A DNA stretch of 64,000 nt. Source: Diphasiastrum complanatum (lineage: Eukaryota; Streptophyta; Lycopodiopsida; Lycopodiales; Lycopodiaceae). Below the pieces are notes generated by a model. That model was given only the letters and a program-made list of their open reading frames with translations, made no database searches and was not told the DNA's origin. Below, piece by piece: positions 35,371-45,465 of the stretch (its first letter is position 1; each line of letters opens with the position of its first letter). The stretch lies in NCBI GenBank assembly GCA_029204225.1, contig CM055114.1, positions 17,525,849-17,589,848 of the forward strand, given 5' to 3'. A program made the translations under genes and the position numbers.

Positions 35371-36214
35371 TAACATCATGAAGACCCATTTTTTGTAATA
35401 TTTTATTTTTTTTCTTAAAAATTGCCTATATTAAAAATGCTTTGCAAATTTTATATTATAATGCAAAAAATATATCATTTTTAGTTAAAAACTAAAAGCA
35501 TAGTAAAAAAGTTAGATATAGAATTTTGACAACATATTCAATTTTGCACGTATTTAAGATTAATCTAGAAAAAAAACCATTAAATATAAAATACTAAAAT
35601 CAACAACAAAAATTATTTTAATTATTTTAAAAATAATCTAGTAACAAATATTTTAAAATATTAAGATTTTTTTGTTTGAATTTAATTTTTATTAGTGTAA
35701 TATAAATTCAAATTAATATTTTTTTAAAATTTTAATTTTTCACAATAATAATTTGTACAAATTCAAAAAGATTTGTGTAATTTAGGTCAATAGCACAAAC
35801 TCTAATTTAAAGATATTTACTTAAATACACATCTAGAACTACGTGACTTATTAAATTTTAAAATTTTTAAAATAAAAATCTTATCCTTAGTTTCTTTATA
35901 ATGAAGAACTTGAAATTCTATTTATAAATTTTAAAATTTTAAAATTTTAAAAGATAAAAAATACTACCAAATTTAGTAATATTCATTAATTTTTTGAGAA
36001 TATAATTTTAGAATAAACTCAAAACAATATTGTCATTTCAAAATAATATTCATTAATATAAACCTTTATCAAATCTATATTTAAAGAGTAACATTGAAAA
36101 TAAATTTTAAAATATTTTACATAGCAAATAACATAAAAAAAGTACAAACGAATTTAAAAACTTTATGCCACAAAAGTTTGAAATTCATATATAATTTTCC
36201 AAATGATAAAATAG
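35371..36214. other. Very AT-rich left part of the transposon-like unit
   Basis: Extremely AT-rich and free of coding sequence on either strand. If the methyltransferase gene once had another 3' exon with the SAM-binding FxGxG motif, it should lie on this side. I do not find it here. Confidence 0.5.
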
Positions 36215-36410
36215 TCATGTACATGCTTCCCAAAAATCATCAAGGTCGTTGACGTCTTTGGGCTTTTCAGGAGCCCCAAAGCTAGTCAAGTCGATGGTGT
36301 TGTAATGCAGCATAGATCGTTTGCCATCCAATGAATAATAACCAATGGTTATGTATACAATCTCATTGCACAATCGTGCACCACCAACATTGCGAACATT
36401 GGGCTTGTAC
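36215..36410 (-). pseudogene. Methyltransferase exon 8 (last visible exon)
   Basis: The acceptor TTTTTGTAG precedes 36410. It joins the donor at 36525/36524 (TTTG^GTACGT), and the splice rebuilds AIW-YKPNVRN in frame. Downstream come GGARLCNEIVYITIGYYS and LHYN, matching the W-K-x-N ... R ... N-x-E-x-I-x-x-G pattern that follows motif IV in beta-class methyltransferases. The frame ends in TGA at 36215. Motif X and the SAM-binding FxGxG motif, which should follow, are missing. GTACAT just before the stop could be a former donor, so the gene may once have continued. Confidence 0.6.
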
Positions 36411-36524
36411 CTACAAAAAGAAAAGTAAATTATTATTTTAAACAATGTTCTATGGTAAGCACAAAAGTTCAACACACAAAACAAATAAAATTAAGTTTTA
36501 ACAATTTACTAGTCGAAAACGTAC

Positions 36525-36798
36525 CAAATAGCATTTTCAATTCCAACATTGCAAAAAGTCAAAAGAGCTTTTTGCACTGAAGCCGACTGCCAGCTTGAAC
36601 GAAATATTACAACTCTCCAAATAGGAGAAGTTGTGTTTTCAAGGAATCTCTGCATCACAATATGGATCTCAGTGAATTTAAATGGAGAATCATCATTTAG
36701 TGATTCTTCGTTTGAAATCCGTAGGGGATGTCTACAATGCAAAGAGTGTAGGGTCTTTTCTTTAAGAACTTAGAAATCTCCCTACAATCTCCTTCCTC
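36525..36798 (-). pseudogene. Methyltransferase exon 7, part 3' of Copia-4
   Basis: After the Copia-4 insertion is skipped (TCCTC counted once) the frame continues and reads KKRPYTLCIVDIPYGF. DIPY (36721-36732) occupies the place of the catalytic DPPY/NPPY motif IV. A one-base frameshift follows at once. The next frame has a helical segment and RVVIFRSSWQSASVQKALLT, then ENAIW up to the donor at 36525. Ile for the first Pro of DPPY is unusual. It may be a family trait or a mutation. Confidence 0.65.
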
Positions 36799-37060
36799 TG
36801 TCAAGAATTAGATATGCAACGTCAAGCATTCACCATAAGCAATCACCACAAGAAGGCGGAAGAAGAACACGTATTGTCACTCTATCACACTAACTCATAC
36901 AGAATGTAAAATGTACAAAAAAACCCTGAACCCTGATAGAGAGAGAAAGCTTACGAGTAGACTAATAGACTAGCCTATGGCTATTGACAGCTGGTCACAA
37001 CTGTCAACATTAATGTGCATTGTAAACAGTAACAATGAAGTTTATCATTGATTTCTAACA
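36799..37060 (-). repeat. Copia-4 3' LTR
   Basis: 262 bp; the sense strand starts TGTTAGAAATCAATG and ends TTCTTGACA. It pairs with 42061-42322. Confidence 0.95.
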
Positions 37061-37071
37061 CTCTCCCTCAA
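37061..37071 (-). other. Copia-4 polypurine tract
   Basis: The sense strand reads TTGAGGGAGAG directly before the 3' LTR. Confidence 0.85.
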
Positions 37072-37224
37072 TGATAAAATTACATTTATCTATCCCTAAT
37101 AGAGTACGAAACCTCTCAAATTTACATCTACCTAATGACTTAGTAATTTTGCCTTTTGATCTTCAGATTTACAAAAAACAAGATCAATGGCTCCATAAAA
37201 AATTTTCTCTCGAACAAAATGGTA

Positions 37225-40200
37225 TTATATTTCGATGTGCTTGGTTCGAGCATGTAAAACTGGATTTTTGGCAAGGTGAATGCAACTTTGATTATCGCAA
37301 GATATAGTAGTCGCATCCACCTGTGGTTGACCTAAATCCACAAGCAATCTTCGTAACCATACCGCTTCTTGTGTAGCATTGCTGATTGCTCGATATTCAG
37401 CTTCCGTCGATGATAAGGCTACTGTAGGTTGCTTTTTGCTGCTCCATGAAATTGCAGCTATACCATAACTGAATGTATGACCACTTGTAGATCTTGTCAT
37501 CAATATTACCTGCCCAATCGACATCTGTATAACCTACCAACATTGGTGTTTCAGGCTGATCATACTTCAAACCAAAATTCAATGTCCCTCGAATGTATCT
37601 GAGAATATATTTAGTAGACTTCCAATGTGCTTGACTAGGGTCTTGCATAAATTGACTAACAACACCAACAACATAAGAAATATCAGGTCGTGTGTGTGTC
37701 AAATGAATCAAACTACCCACCAGCTGTCTATACAAATAAGCATCCACTTTCTCAGATTCATCATATGCAGTAAGCTTCATGTTGACATTCATAGATGTAC
37801 TCAAAGGCTTACAATCTTGCATATTGAACTTATAAAGCAAATCTCATGCATATTTACTTTGTGTAAGAAAGACCATGTCTTCCTTTTGCCATACTTCAAT
37901 GCCAAGACAATAGTGCATCAATCCTAGATCACTCATGTCAAAAGCTTTGGAAAGATCTGATTTTATTTCATCAATTAAGCTCTCATTACTTCCTGTAATA
38001 ATCAAATCATCCACGTACAACACAATGAACACTATATCTAAATCTTGTCTTAGAACGTAAAGATTAGGATCAACATCACTCTTTATCATTCCCTTCGTTT
38101 GAAGTGTTCATCAATGCAAGAGTACCACGCCCGTGGTGCTTACTTCAATCCATGAATGTCTTTGTTGAGCTTACAAACGAGATGCTCTCTCCCTGTCTCA
38201 ACAAATCCTTGAGATTTTACTAAGTACACCTCTTCATCCAGCACTCCATTAAGAAAAACAGATTTAACGTCCATTTGCTGGATCTTCCAACTATAGAAAG
38301 CAGAAATAGCAATGATAGAATGTATAGTTACCATCTTAGCTACGGGTGTGAAGGTTTCTTCTAAATCAATACCTTCATGCTGCTCAAATCCTCTCGCAAC
38401 CAACCGTGCTTCATACTTGTTGAGTTGCCCATCAACTCCATATTTGATCTTGTATATCCATTTGCAAGTGATAGACATCTTACCATCAGGTAGCTCAACC
38501 AGGTTCCACGTCCTATTTTTCGATATAGCTTCCATTTCTGTTTCCATAGCTTCACGCCACTCCTTGTGCTCCTTTGCTTTATCAAAAATTTTTGGTTCCT
38601 GAGCCTTGAGCACAGAACCCATTAGGGCTAGATTCATCGCTAATCTTGTAGGAGGTTTTCGATTTCTACTTGATCTTCTAAGCTCTCCCTGCTCACTTGA
38701 TTCGGGAGTATCTCCCTTACTAGCATCACTTGTTACTGACAAGTACCACTTAGGCACTCTCCTAGGAATCTCATTATTGACCCTGTCTTTTTCCATTGGC
38801 TCTTCCATATCGACACCAACTTCTTTCTTCACTTGGATTTTAGCTTTATCATCAAAAGGATCAATTGTCAATTTTATTTGTTCATTTTGACCCATCTCAT
38901 CAAAAGTAGCATCTCTGGAAATCATGATCTTTTGTGCATATGTGTCATACATCCTGTATGCCTTGGCTCTTTTATCATATCCAAAAAAAATACACTTAAC
39001 AGCTTTTGCATCCAGGTTCTTTCGTTTTTCATCGGGTACATGAGCGTAAGCATCACAACCAAATATTCGTAAATGAGAAACATTAGGTTTCTTTCCAATA
39101 GAAGCCTTGTAAGGTGTCTTACCCTCCACGGACTTCGTAGGACACCGATTCAAGATATGAGTAGCCGTGTTGCATGCTTCTGCCCAAAAAGTATTTGGAA
39201 AACACTTGCTCTTAAGCATTGCCCTAGCCATCTCCACAATGGATCTGTTTTTCCATTCTGCAACTCCGTTCTGTTGTGGTGAATAGGGTGTAGTGGTTTG
39301 TTTCTTGATTCCCTGATCCTTGCAGAAATTTATAAACTCTGTTGAAAAATACTCACCGCCACCATCTGATCTGAGGGTCTTAATATAACAACCTGCTTGT
39401 TTTCCAACTAGAGCCTTGAACTCTCTAAACTTGGCAAAAGCATCAGATTTCTTGCTTATGAAATAAATCCAGATATGTCTACTATAGTCATCAATAAATG
39501 TGATGAAATAGTAACAACCACTAATGGACCTAGTTTGAATTGGTCCACACAGATCACTATGAACAAGTTCAAGAATGCCATTGGCTCTTCTTGCTCCACC
39601 TTTGGGAAATCTCTCTCTATGTTGTTTTCCCAAAATGCAACCCTCACAAATTTTTTCTTCAAAAGAGATATCAGACAATCCAATAACTAGATTACCTCTT
39701 TTAAGGATTTGCAAGCTTTGATCACTGATATGACCGAACCTTTGATGCCGAAGATCACTTCGACTATCAACAGTGCTTACCATAGCTTGAGTAAAAGATC
39801 TAGCATTCAATTTGTAGAGTCGATTCCCGTTGACTCTAGCTCCTTTAGCAATCACTTTGTAGTGATTCTTGATATCTTTGACAAGACATTTGTCACTGTC
39901 AAACTCAATCTTGAGTTGTTGATCAGCCATCGTCCCAACAGATAGTAGATTGTTAGCTAAGCCAGGTACATATTGCACATTGCTTATATGTTTTATCTTC
40001 TTGTTGGCTAACTTCACTGATACCACTCCAACTCCTTTAACAGATAGCAATTTGCCATCAGCTTGTCCAACTTCATCACCATTGTTAGTTTTCTTGAGTT
40101 CTGAAAACCACTCTTTCCTTGAAGTCATGTGCTTGGATGCACCACTATCAATGTACCAGGTATCGTTGGCTTCATCACTTGTCATTAATGCTGTAATGAA

Positions 40201-41200
40201 TAATTTTGAACTCTCACTTGTGTCATCTTCATATTGATCATCATCGTACTGATGTTGATCAGTATAATTGTTTATAATAATAGTCATCAAATTGATGTTG
40301 ATCAGCATAATTTTCCGCTTGCCATTTGTCTTTTCTTTGTTCCATCTCCTTCTGTTTCTTGAAGCATTTACGCTCCCAATGACCAAGTTTGTTGCAATAC
40401 CTACAATTTCGAGGTTTATTTTGTCTTGAATAGTTGCGTCCTTGACCTCGATCTTGATTCCAATTACTTCGATTCGCACTATCATTGACTTGTTCATGAA
40501 ATTGTTGAAATGATCCTCGGCTCGAGTTTCCTCCTCTCGATTGATACTTTTCGAGGCCAAATCTTCCACCTCGTCCTCTAACTGCAAGAGCTTGATCATA
40601 GCTCCTGTTACGATGATTCAAGTTCTCTTGACGTTGCTCTTCTTGCAAAAGCAATCCACCTAGTTCTTCATAGGTTGGAAGATTTTCTCTTGTGGCTATA
40701 CTCGTCACAAACATTTGATGTGACTCACTCAAACTATTCAATGTCAATTGCACGATCTCACGATCTTGTACTCGCTCTCCAACTGCTGCTAATTGATCAC
40801 GGATCTCTTTGATCCTCAGTATGTGATCGGCAATAGTTGCACCATTATCCATCCGCAATGTATGCAACTTTGTCTTTAAAAATAGTATTCAAGATGTATT
40901 TGTCATTTCAAACAATGCCTTCAATGTATCCCACGCTTCTTTTGGTCCTTCTGAATCTGAAATATAGGAAATAATTGCATCTCTAACTGATAAGTTGATG
41001 ACATTTTGGGCTTTTCGTCTTCTCCTATCAAATGCCCACTGATCTTCTTCAATCACTGGCCTTGTCTCTTCACCTATCACGATCTCCCATAGCTCCTTTT
41101 CCATCAAAATATTCTTCAGTTTGAATTTCCAAACTGCATAGTTGCCGGCACCTTCCAATTTACTTGACTCATTAAGAACACTCTCGCTTAGAGTTGCCAT
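37225..41200 (-). pseudogene. Copia-4 gag-pol
   Basis: Gag opens at 41200, with one in-frame TGA at 40889-40891, and runs to 40259 with a zinc knuckle, CRYCNKLGHWERKC, near 40395. A frameshift near 40270 leads into the long pol frame (to 38140): protease WYIDSGASKHM near 40165; integrase HQRFGHISD, CEGC, HSDLCGPI, TLRSDGGGEYFS and SPQQNGVAEWKN; RT CKWIYKIKYG and QMDVKSVFLNG. A further frameshift near 38135 precedes VLYVDDLIITG (near 38005), then one TGA near 37845 and a frameshift near 37500 before RNase H (ALSSTEAEYRAIS). About five lesions in 4 kb agree with the LTR divergence. Confidence 0.95.
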
Positions 41201-41272
41201 TACTGGATAGATGAGTCTGGATCACAAAATTTATTCACACCACAGAACTATAAATTTTTGGTTGTATACTTG

Positions 41273-41515
41273 ATATCGGTACGACGCACGGGTGCACAAC
41301 TGCTCGGGATTCTCTTTACCTCTGGCGCATCGTTCCGATATTGGTACTGATATGTGATATCAGTATGATGCGCAGATGTATGACTGCTCTTGGTTTTCTT
41401 CGTCTCTGGCACTATCCGATATTGGTATGGATATGCTATATCTGTATGATGCGCAGATGTATGACTGTTCAAGATTTTTCCTACCTCTGGCACGTCGATC
41501 CAATATTGGTACAAA
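41273..41515 (-). repeat. Tandem repeats in the Copia-4 leader
   Basis: Three units of about 81-84 bp start at 41273, 41357 and 41438. Shared words include ATATCNGTATGATGCGCAG, ATGTATGACTG and CTACCTCTGGCAC. They lie between the primer-binding site and gag, where packaging or internal ribosome-entry signals may reside. An 88-codon frame runs through all three units on the minus strand (41248-41514), giving a repeated SHTSAHHTDI peptide. Confidence 0.8.
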
Positions 41516-42048
41516 AAAGATTAAAAATAGAGGGAGTATAAGAACTTTCAGAGGGAATATTCTAGATTTCCCACTTCGGCGAGACGGCTACGCCGCCTCT
41601 TCTTTGCAAAGATTTCAAAATGTGTGATCGTTCAAAAGACATAGATCAGTAATGTGAAAAGTATGAAGCCTTCTAACTTTGAATGGTAGTACTAAACACA
41701 GTCTAGTGTGATTTGCGGTACTCCAAACAGACAAATGAGAGATTTCTTGGCAAACCTCTCACAAAAATAACACTTTCCACAATAATTAGGAAGTATTGTA
41801 AAAATCTCCCCCACTCAACAGATTTTCAATCTGTCTGATGCTGCCCTGGCCTTTCTGATGCCTCCGGGACTGTGCTTTCGTTCCCCATTGATGATTGTGA
41901 ACTCCAACCCTACAAAATACACCAAAGAAGAATTTCTTCCAGCCGTTTTTGTCTCTCCAAGCTTTCACCTCCAGTGAGGGATTTTCTCACTTCGTTGCGG
42001 AGCTTGTGACAAGCTGTATCCACTGATCAAGCACGCAGGACTATCGTT

Positions 42049-42060
42049 GCTTTGATACCA
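42049..42060 (-). other. Copia-4 primer-binding site
   Basis: The sense strand reads TGGTATCAAAGC directly after the 5' LTR. It differs from the usual TGGTATCAGAGC at one base. Confidence 0.9.
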
Positions 42061-42322
42061 TGTCAAGAATAAGATATGCAACATCAAGCATTCACCATAA
42101 GCAATCACCACAAGAAGGTGGAAGAAGAACACGTATTGTTACTCTATCACACTAACTTATACAGAATGTAAAATGTACAAATAAACCCTGAACCCTGATA
42201 GAGAGAGAAAACCTACGAGTAAACGAATAGACTAGCCTACAGCTATTGACAGCTGGTCACAACTGTCAACATTAATGTGCATCGTAAACAATAACAATGA
42301 AGTTTATCATTGATTTCTAACA
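42061..42322 (-). repeat. Copia-4 5' LTR
   Basis: 262 bp, about 95% identical to the 3' LTR by eye, with canonical TG...CA ends. The TSD TCCTC follows at 42323-42327. Confidence 0.95.
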
Positions 42323-42327
42323 TCCTC

Positions 42328-42507
42328 TACAGTGTAAAAACACGGTTGATCATCGACACATTTTGGGAGGTATGTTTCTGTTGAATCCTCCTTGACAATG
42401 GTCTCACCCCATGCCAATCTTTCTCTGACTCTTTTCTCTGCCTTTGCTTTTAAAATATGTCGCTTAAATTGCTCTAGAAGGACTTTGTTCTTTTTGTCTT
42501 CAATAGA
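42328..42507 (-). pseudogene. Methyltransferase exon 7, part 5' of Copia-4
   Basis: It starts after the acceptor TTTTTTTCAG (42508-42517). The frame is open to the Copia-4 insertion and includes a charged helix (EQFKRHILKAKAEKRVRERL) and a CVDDQPCFYTVE segment. Across the insertion it continues without shift into KFLKKRPYTLCIVDIPYGF. Direct continuity on both sides of a TSD is strong evidence that this was one exon. Confidence 0.7.
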
Positions 42508-42779
42508 CTGAAAAAAAGAGAGAATGAAACTATGATTAGCATAGGATGTTAACCTAGAAAAAATGAAGAATGAATTACGCTTAGCGTAGAATGAACATAA
42601 TAAATAATTAAAAAATTAAATTTATGCTAAGCATGGAGATCCTAACTTAGAGAATACAATTCTATGTTTAGCAGAAGTTACGAATGTTTGAAATAAAAAA
42701 TTCACATATTTCTATGCTAAGCATAAGTGAAGTGAATATTATATCTCTAAATAAAATAAAAAATGGAGTGAGGGCTTCA

Positions 42780-42876
42780 TTTTTACTACTCAGAGGATAA
42801 AGCCTCTAGCACTCCTCAAAATCTTTATAGTTTAAGCCTGTCATCATGACTTTGAACTTTCATGAATAATTTATGT
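42780..42876 (-). pseudogene. Methyltransferase exon 6, decayed
   Basis: The acceptor TTTTCTAATACAG precedes 42876, and the phase fits exon 5 (two bases plus one). The frame reads HKLFMKVQSHDDRLKL and then shifts to YKDFEEC before a stop. No GT donor keeps an open frame, so the 3' edge is uncertain. Confidence 0.4.
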
Positions 42877-42984
42877 CTGTATTAGAAAACAAATTAGTGA
42901 CTATTAATATCACAAAAAAATAAAACTAATAATTGCAATTAGTATTAAAAAATATTATAATATAAAAATTAAATAAAAATTGAC

Positions 42985-43154
42985 CTCTGAAAGTCCTTGT
43001 CCATATCAGAAAGGGACAGCTGACCATCAGCAACCTTCGAGAGGACACTGATTATCAACTCGAAAGAATTATCCATCTCAGTTGGTATGGGTTTTAATGT
43101 ATGAGTGGTGGCAACAATTGTTTTTTTTTTTTTTGGATTTTGAGCCTCCTTGAG
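42985..43154 (-). pseudogene. Methyltransferase exon 5
   Basis: It lies between the acceptor GGCCAACTAG and the donor CAGAG^GTCAAT and is open throughout, in phase 0 with exon 4. The peptide has a Lys run caused by an A14 tract and then an amphipathic segment (MDNSFELIISVLSKVADGQL). It looks like a helical linker between the ParB-like and methyltransferase parts. Confidence 0.55.
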
Positions 43155-43401
43155 CTAGTTGGCCCTTTATTTCAAATTTTTTTCATTTATTAAAAATTTT
43201 ATCCACAAGATACCACACCTAAAAAAATAATATCACAAAAATAAAATTATATAATAATAATTAACAAAATTTGAAATTTCACTTATTAATTTTAAAAACT
43301 TTTAAATCAAACATTTTATGCTAAGCATAGACAAGCAATTACCTAAATTATAAACTTTTAAAACTAACATTAGACTATGCTTAGCATAGTAAAGTAATTA
43401 C

Positions 43402-43968
43402 CTGGCTACTGCGAAATGCGAGTTGATAAAAATTATCATATTTAATAAGGCTCTGCGTCGGATTCTTAGAATAAAATGGCAGGCTTGTCTCTTGGGCACA
43501 AAGTGCTTTCAACTCCAACTGGTTAAAATCTCCAGCTTTGGAGACTCTGACAAATTCTTTGTGAAAAAATCTGATTCTCTGGATGACCATCATTTTCATC
43601 TTGTAGTCTTGGTCAATGTTGTCCAAAGCAAGAAGTTTAGCTTCTTCCACTTTCAACTCAACAAAAGCAATGGTACTAACTGATCGGAAAGAAGCTATAT
43701 GAGAGTACTCATAGGACAATTGCTTTCTGGCTTGTAGACTATGAATGCCTCCCAAAACAAAAAGATGATAAGAATCTAAAGAAAAAAAATCAAATTTGGA
43801 AATAGATCTACATTCAGTAGGATCTACCAAAACAACAAAAGGTTCACAATTGTTTGTGCATGATCTTTAAATTTAATTTTTAAATTTGCACATGAGTGTC
43901 GTTAGGCTCTCAAACCTCCATTGGTCGATCTTCAGTGGATGGATTAATAGGAGGTCAATCACACTGGT
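43402..43968 (-). pseudogene. Methyltransferase exon 4: ParB-like domain
   Basis: 189 codons in one frame, ending at the donor AGCCAG^GTAATT. It has two TAA codons three codons apart near 43870, in a duplicated AAATTTAAA stretch. Recognisable ParB-N features in order are an early LLLIHPLKIDQWR strand, EPFVVLVDPTEC, the signature FVLGGIHSLQARKQL (near 43717-43760, the usual hydrophobic-G-x-H-R-x-x-A site with Ser where Arg is common), and LKVEEAKLLALDNIDQDYK, like the ParB 'EA..LA...N' helix. The ParB-N/Srx fold binds or cuts nucleic acid or hydrolyses NTPs. Here it could guide the methyltransferase to DNA. Assignment is by motif only. Confidence 0.55.
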
Positions 43969-43989
43969 CTATATCTAAAATTAATATAG

Positions 43990-44403
43990 TTTTTTTTTAA
44001 TTTTTTTAATTTTATGAATTTGATCTCTAATTTTAGAGATTTTAGATGAGTCCTTCAATAGTTGGATAGTGGCTCCAAGCAAAACTAAAGTGGTCTCTTT
44101 AGATTTTTTTTTACTTTCTTCAAAAGAAACTACTTTTGGTCGCTTGGCCATGGATTTGTTTCTGGACTTTGGTTTGTCGGTTGCGGATTCAACATGTACA
44201 ACAGTCTGAGATCTCTTTTTTTTTGGAAAGGGGGCTGATTCGGAGGGTGCAGACTTACCAGAAGCATCTGTGTGGGATGGGACAATGGAAGAAGCTATAT
44301 TGCCAGGTGTCACTGCCACTGACTTTGTACCACGAGAAGAAAAGACTAGATCCTTCCCCTCAGCAACAACAGAGAGCATGTTTATTAAACATTGTTTGAG
44401 GCT
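43990..44403 (-). pseudogene. Methyltransferase exon 3: basic linker
   Basis: It begins after the acceptor ATCATGTAG and is open for about 135 codons. The peptide is rich in Ser, Lys and Pro (FPKKKRSQTVV, KSRNKSMAKRPKVVSFEES), resembling a disordered linker with nuclear-localisation signals. It is in the same frame as exon 4 but separated by three stops near 43970-43985, so a small intron or an indel must lie between. Confidence 0.45.
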
Positions 44404-44519
44404 CTACATGATAGAATACAAAAGAATAATGTTAGAGAACTTCAAGTATTCATAAAATAATCTATGCTCAGCGTATTCATTGCAAATAATGTAATTTATT
44501 CTATTTAATGTGTCTATAC

Positions 44520-44875
44520 TAGTGTCACAAGGGCTTTGTCAAAGTACACTTTAATGACTTCGTCTTTGCAAAGTCAAATCTTTAACATTTTCTCATCCAA
44601 AATAAATATGGAACGACTTTTGTCAAGTTCTTTCACAAGAACATTGACCAAGCTCTCTTGCTCCGCATCATCATCAGGCTGATCAGAAAGGACTCTATCT
44701 TGTACTTGAAATGAACCTTCACCTCTTTCGGTCTTCTCAACAACATGGATAAACCGTTCATTCATTTTTCTGTTATTTACACCTCTTGTAAAATAAAACA
44801 TGTATTTCATTTTGTCCTTCAGAGGAACATTCTAAGCCCGGCTTGATGTCCGAAAGGAAATCTTTGACATCCTTA
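44520..44875 (-). pseudogene. Methyltransferase exon 2
   Basis: A frame of about 78 codons (44574-44810) with peptides MKYMFYFTRGVNNRKMNER and SIFILDEKMLKI. Upstream it is joined by a frameshift near 44820, and downstream it continues past a TGA with CKDEVIKVYFDKAL to possible GT donors near 44525. I do not recognise the fold. A chromatin-reader-like or N-terminal regulatory domain is possible but unsupported. Confidence 0.4.
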
Positions 44876-45017
44876 TTTTTTCAAAAATTTAGCTCTAAGT
44901 TTGCAAAGTACAGTTATTATTGACAATCTATTAGAATTTAAACAAAGAAAACCTTTAATATACGAGTATGAATAACAAAAATGTACACAAAAATTCAATT
45001 AAAAAGTAACATAGCAC

Positions 45018-45050
45018 GCGGATATGTTATGCTCAGCATAACATATCCGC
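45018..45050. repeat. 33-bp perfect palindrome
   Basis: The left arm GCGGATATGTTATGCT is followed by a single C and its exact reverse complement. It is the longest member of the TATGCTNAGCATA family and lies in the first intron of the methyltransferase gene, about 420 bp from the start codon. It can form a DNA cruciform or a 16-bp RNA hairpin. Confidence 0.97.
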
Positions 45051-45350
45051 ATAGAGTTAGAAGGCATGCTAGGCTCAGCCTAGGACTCCATAGAAATTTA
45101 GAGAATATCTTATGCTGAGCATAACAAAGCCGCTTAACGATTGAAGATGCGTTATGCTCAGCATAAGACTTGCGAGTGAGGAAGAAAAGTTTCTATGCTG
45201 AGCATAGGTAGTGGTAGCAAAATAAAATAATTTTCTAAGCTCAGCAAAGAATTTAAAATAAATTAGATATTTTTGTTAAGATTATGGCGGCACAACACTA
45301 TGCTGAGCATAAAAAAATACTTTTAAATTTTAGAAAATTACAAATATTAC

Positions 45351-45465
45351 CTGGACAAAAAGTGGATTGCTGATAGCTATGCGCGAGATTATAGAAGGTC
45401 ATCAAGTGAATGATTTTATCGCTGTGCCAACGACCTTGAACACAAATTCGCAGATGGGGTGCCAT
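45351..45465 (-). pseudogene. Methyltransferase exon 1
   Basis: The ATG at 45465 opens MAPHLRICVQGRWHSDKIIH and stays open for 38 codons to the donor TGTCCAG^GTAATATT. The clean frame between an ATG and a good donor, at the promoter-proximal end of the gene, supports it as the start exon. Confidence 0.45.

Larger units (their letters stand above)
36799..42322 (-). mobile_element. Copia-4: nearly complete Ty1/copia element
   Basis: 5524 bp, with 262-bp LTRs at 36799-37060 and 42061-42322, a primer-binding site at 42049-42060, a polypurine tract at 37061-37071 and a perfect TSD, TCCTC (36794-36798 and 42323-42327). It interrupts exon 7 of the methyltransferase gene. The LTRs differ at about 14 positions by eye (about 5%), so the insertion is old but younger than its host unit. 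All protein domains are present in order, broken by a few stops and frameshifts. Confidence 0.95.
36215..45465 (-). pseudogene. ParB-domain DNA methyltransferase gene, decayed, multi-exon
   Basis: Eight exon-like blocks can be chained on the minus strand, several with matching GT/AG sites. They are described in separate entries. The order is a short start exon, a region of unknown fold, a Lys-rich linker, a ParB-like domain, a linker, and a methyltransferase half with motif IV (DIPYGF), then WYKPN and an EIVYITIGYY segment. That order (motif IV first, SAM-binding motif expected last) is the beta class, which methylates N4 of cytosine or N6 of adenine. ParB-methylase fusions are known in phages and bacteria. 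The gene has several stops and frameshifts, lacks motif I and is split by Copia-4. It runs divergently from the transposase. The family assignment is by eye. Confidence 0.6.
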
